NCBI GenBank assembly: GCA_003647095.1 | Contig: QMME01000044.1 | Location: 1 to 17,189 of the forward strand | Reading direction: 5' to 3' | Length of the DNA stretch: 17,189 nucleotides | From: Deltaproteobacteria bacterium | Lineage (GTDB): Bacteria; Myxococcota; B64-G9 | Shown: positions 15,215-17,189 of the stretch, piece by piece | Layout of the letters: each line of letters opens with the position of its first letter | How positions within the stretch are numbered: position 1 is the stretch's first letter | Program-made: the position numbers and the translations under genes | Notes under the pieces: model-generated | What the model saw: only the letters and a program-made list of their open reading frames with translations | Database searches by the model: none | What the model was told of the DNA's origin: nothing

Positions 15215-15853
15215 TCAGATGTCGTAATGGACGCGCATGGTGAGCACGAACTTGACGTAATTCAGGTTGTACTTGTCTTCCTTCGCCTTCTCCATCGAGA
15301 CCAGCTGGATGTTGGTAAAGTACTTCTTGGCACCAGCGGGTTTTTTCTCCTTCTTGCCGCCGGCACCGGCCGCTTCCTCGCCCGCCTTGCCGGCGGAGAC
15401 ATTGCTCACTTCCGCCGTGGACAGCACCCGCATGAAGTTACCCACGTCCTCCATGGTCAGGGCCTCTCCCGTGACCTGGACCATGCTGCCCTTTTCCAGC
15501 CATTCGATCAGCCATACTTGCTTGGGGATGATCTGACTCAGGCGATCCAGCACCCGTACCGGGCCGGTCTTGCCTTTCTCCAGCGAATCGATGATCTGTA
15601 GCTTGCGGGTGAGCATCTCCTGCATCTTCTTGTATTTTTCCACCTGGCCGATGGCCTGGTTGTACTGGGCGATGTCGGCCTTGATCTGCTCGATCTCCTT
15701 CTTCTTGGAGGTGATCTCGCCCTCCACCATGTCGTACCACAAGTACAGGCCCACCAGGGTGCCGATGATCAGCACCACGAACAACAGCAGCTGTTGCTTG
15801 ACGTACTCGCGCTTCTTGGCGGCTCTGATTGGCAGTAAGTTTATTCTAATCAT
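15215..15853 (-). CDS. pilN: Type IV pilus alignment protein PilN
   Basis: 212 residues. The N-terminus MIRINLLP carries the conserved INLLP motif that docks into PilM. A membrane helix (about 22-40, LLLFVVLIIGTLVGLYLWY) and a coiled coil (about 45-92) follow, then a periplasmic ferredoxin-like domain with RLSQIIPKQVWLIEWLEKG and VQVTGEALTMEDVGNFMRVL. A Gly/Ala/Lys-rich insertion (about residues 153-177, with GEEAAGAGGKKEKKPAGAKK) breaks this domain before FTNIQLVSME, which looks longer than in standard PilN. The gene starts 10 bases after the pilM stop. With PilO it forms the heterodimer of the alignment complex. Confidence 0.95.
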   Translation of the reverse strand: MIRINLLPIRAAKKREYVKQQLLLFVVLIIGTLVGLYLWYDMVEGEITSKKKEIEQIKADIAQYNQAIGQVEKYKKMQEMLTRKLQIIDSLEKGKTGPVRVLDRLSQIIPKQVWLIEWLEKGSMVQVTGEALTMEDVGNFMRVLSTAEVSNVSAGKAGEEAAGAGGKKEKKPAGAKKYFTNIQLVSMEKAKEDKYNLNYVKFVLTMRVHYDI

Positions 15854-15863
15854 GGCCGCACCC

Positions 15864-16928
15864 TCACTTGTCGTCCGGTGAGCGCACCGCCAGGCCCACC
15901 GACACCGCCGCCGATGGACCCACCTGGCGAATGTACTCCGGGTCGAAGCGTTTGGGATCGAACTCGATGTTGCGGAAGGGGTTCATGATCTCGACCGGTA
16001 CCCCGACCTTGTTCTCGATAATCTTGTACAGCGATGGTAGGCGACAGGTTCCCCCGCAGAGATAGATACGGCTGATCTGGCTGTCGGCTGCCGTGGCGGC
16101 ATAGAAGTCCAGGGAACGCTGAATCTCACCGGCCATGTTCTCGGCCACGGCGGCAATGACCCGTTCCACCTCCTGGGGCACCACCGACTCGGCATCGGCA
16201 CTGGCATGGCCACCCAGCTTGAGCGCCTCGGCCTCGTCATGGCTGACGTTGAGTTGCTTCTGGATCTCCTCGGTGAACATGTTGCCCCCCATGGAGATGT
16301 CCCGGGAAAAGGCCCAGGTACCCGCGGCCATGACATCGATGTTTATCACCGAGGCACCGATGTTGATCAGCACCACGGTATCGGCACCGGGAATGTCATA
16401 GTTGACCTCGAAGGCATTCTGGATACAGAAGGTGGCCACGTCGACTACCATTGGAGTCAGCCCGGCCTCCTGCACCACCGCCAGGTAATCGTTGATCATA
16501 TCTTTCTTGGCGGCCACCAAAAGCACGTCCATCTGCCCCTGTTCACTGGGTTCGGCGGTGAGCACCTGCACGTCGATGTTCACGTCGTTGATGTCGAAGG
16601 GGATGTACTGTTCGGCCTCCCACTGGATGGACTCTTCCAGTTCCTCCTCGGTCATGGCCGGCAGGGGAATCTTCTTGATGATCACCGAGTGGCCGCTGAT
16701 GGCCAGGCCGACTTCCTTGTGCCTGATGCGCAGCGACTGGACCAGATCGCGAATGGTGGACACGATGACCGTGGAGTTCATCATGGCCCCATCGATGATG
16801 GCCTCCGGAGGCAGCGGAGACAACCCCAGGTTCTGCAACTGGTAGCCGCGCTTGGTCTCTTTCAGCTGTACCAGCTTGACCGCGCTGGAGCCGATGTCCA
16901 ATCCGACAACGTTCTTGGCCTTGGCCAT
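15864..16928 (-). CDS. pilM: Type IV pilus assembly ATPase-like protein PilM
   Basis: 354 residues from the ATG at 16928, the usual PilM length. The start was chosen because MAKAKNVVGLDIGSS places the first phosphate-binding motif at residues 9-16, with GGTGA five bases upstream. A GTG at 16973 would add 15 unlikely residues and overlap the previous gene. FtsA/actin-like motifs are visible: GLDIGSSAVKLVQL (phosphate 1), VVLINIGASVINIDV (phosphate 2) and IYLCGGTCRLPSL (adenosine site). The region TEEELEESIQWEAEQYIPFD is typical of PilM. PilM is a cytoplasmic ring protein that binds the N-terminal tail of PilN and couples the motor ATPases to the membrane complex. It follows the HTH gene by 41 bases and starts the pilMNOPQ series. 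Confidence 0.97.
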   Translation of the reverse strand: MAKAKNVVGLDIGSSAVKLVQLKETKRGYQLQNLGLSPLPPEAIIDGAMMNSTVIVSTIRDLVQSLRIRHKEVGLAISGHSVIIKKIPLPAMTEEELEESIQWEAEQYIPFDINDVNIDVQVLTAEPSEQGQMDVLLVAAKKDMINDYLAVVQEAGLTPMVVDVATFCIQNAFEVNYDIPGADTVVLINIGASVINIDVMAAGTWAFSRDISMGGNMFTEEIQKQLNVSHDEAEALKLGGHASADAESVVPQEVERVIAAVAENMAGEIQRSLDFYAATAADSQISRIYLCGGTCRLPSLYKIIENKVGVPVEIMNPFRNIEFDPKRFDPEYIRQVGPSAAVSVGLAVRSPDDK

Positions 16929-16969
16929 GGGCGTCACCCGTCCTTGCAGTCCGATCCGGGACTCATGCC

Positions 16970-17189
16970 TCACCCGTCCCGGTCAGGATCGTCTGCGGTC
17001 TCCTCGCGGGAGCCGAAGACCTTGTCCTTGTCCGAAAGCCGCATGCCCAGCGCCAGGATGATCTTGCGCTTGGTGTCCATGCGGCAGCTATGACCAGATT
17101 CCACCCGGTCTATGGTCAGGGCGCTCAGGCCCGCCTTGCGGGCCAGCTCGGCCTTGCTCAGCAGCAATGACTCGCGAATCTTGCGCACG
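16970..17189 (-). CDS. XRE-family HTH regulator, probably 5'-truncated by the window edge
   Basis: About 72 residues are visible. The helix-turn-helix of the XRE/Cro type reads LLLSKAELARKAGLSALTID followed by RVESGHSCRMDTKRKIILAL, that is, helices 2-4 with the conserved Ala/Gly of the turn and the recognition helix. The tail GMRLSDKDKVFGSREETADD is acidic. A GTG at 17188 could be the start, but no ribosome binding site is visible before the edge and the frame remains open, so the gene may begin just outside. It ends 41 bases before pilM on the same strand and is probably co-transcribed with the pilus genes. It may regulate them, but the sequence does not show its target. Confidence 0.8.
   Translation of the reverse strand, partial: VRKIRESLLLSKAELARKAGLSALTIDRVESGHSCRMDTKRKIILALGMRLSDKDKVFGSREETADDPDRDG

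Overview
The window is about 17 kb of GC-rich DNA. Every gene supported here lies on the minus strand, so transcription runs from high to low coordinates. The gene content suggests a Gram-negative, deltaproteobacteria-like organism (Myxococcota or a Desulfuromonadales-type lineage). The main reasons are a secretin-type type IV pilus operon whose PilQ carries three AMIN domains, a Roadblock/LC7 protein, and a giant acidic-linker TPR protein of a kind I associate with those groups. This placement is inferred from protein style, not from a marker gene. No mobile element, CRISPR array, phage gene or rRNA was seen.

Right part (17189 to 8766) is one tightly packed, probably co-transcribed block: the end of a small XRE-type HTH regulator, then pilM, pilN, pilO, pilP and pilQ (the inner-membrane alignment complex and outer-membrane secretin of the type IV pilus). 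These are followed by a cysteine-containing lipoprotein of unknown function, a small TPR protein, a Roadblock/LC7 protein and elongation factor P. Gaps are mostly 10 to 60 bases and most starts have good ribosome binding sites. The exception is the 180-base gap before the small TPR gene, where the reading frame stays open upstream of the first ATG. PilP has a four-proline run, the type of sequence EF-P helps ribosomes translate, so EF-P being in the same block may matter. The pilin and the motor ATPases are not in this window.

Middle part (8765 to 4490): two GC hairpins follow efp. A convincing sigma70-type promoter then leads into a roughly 165-base structured leader and a second unit: a 972-residue TPR scaffold-like protein and an ExeA/GspA/MshM-type AAA ATPase. 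In pilus and secretion systems that ATPase family is linked to secretin or pilus assembly, so this unit may serve the pilus too.

Left part (4489 to 1): a tRNA-Gly(CCC) gene with its own promoter and a near-ideal intrinsic terminator, followed 16 bases later by tamB. The 5' end of a BamA/TamA-type outer-membrane protein is almost fused to the tamB stop codon. This is a TAM-like envelope module in tamB-then-tamA order.

The genes are mostly recognisable envelope families. The parts that look least described are the cysteine-containing lipoprotein behind pilQ, the small TPR gene with an unclear start, the TPR/ATPase pair with its structured leader, and the dyad overlapping the tRNA promoter.
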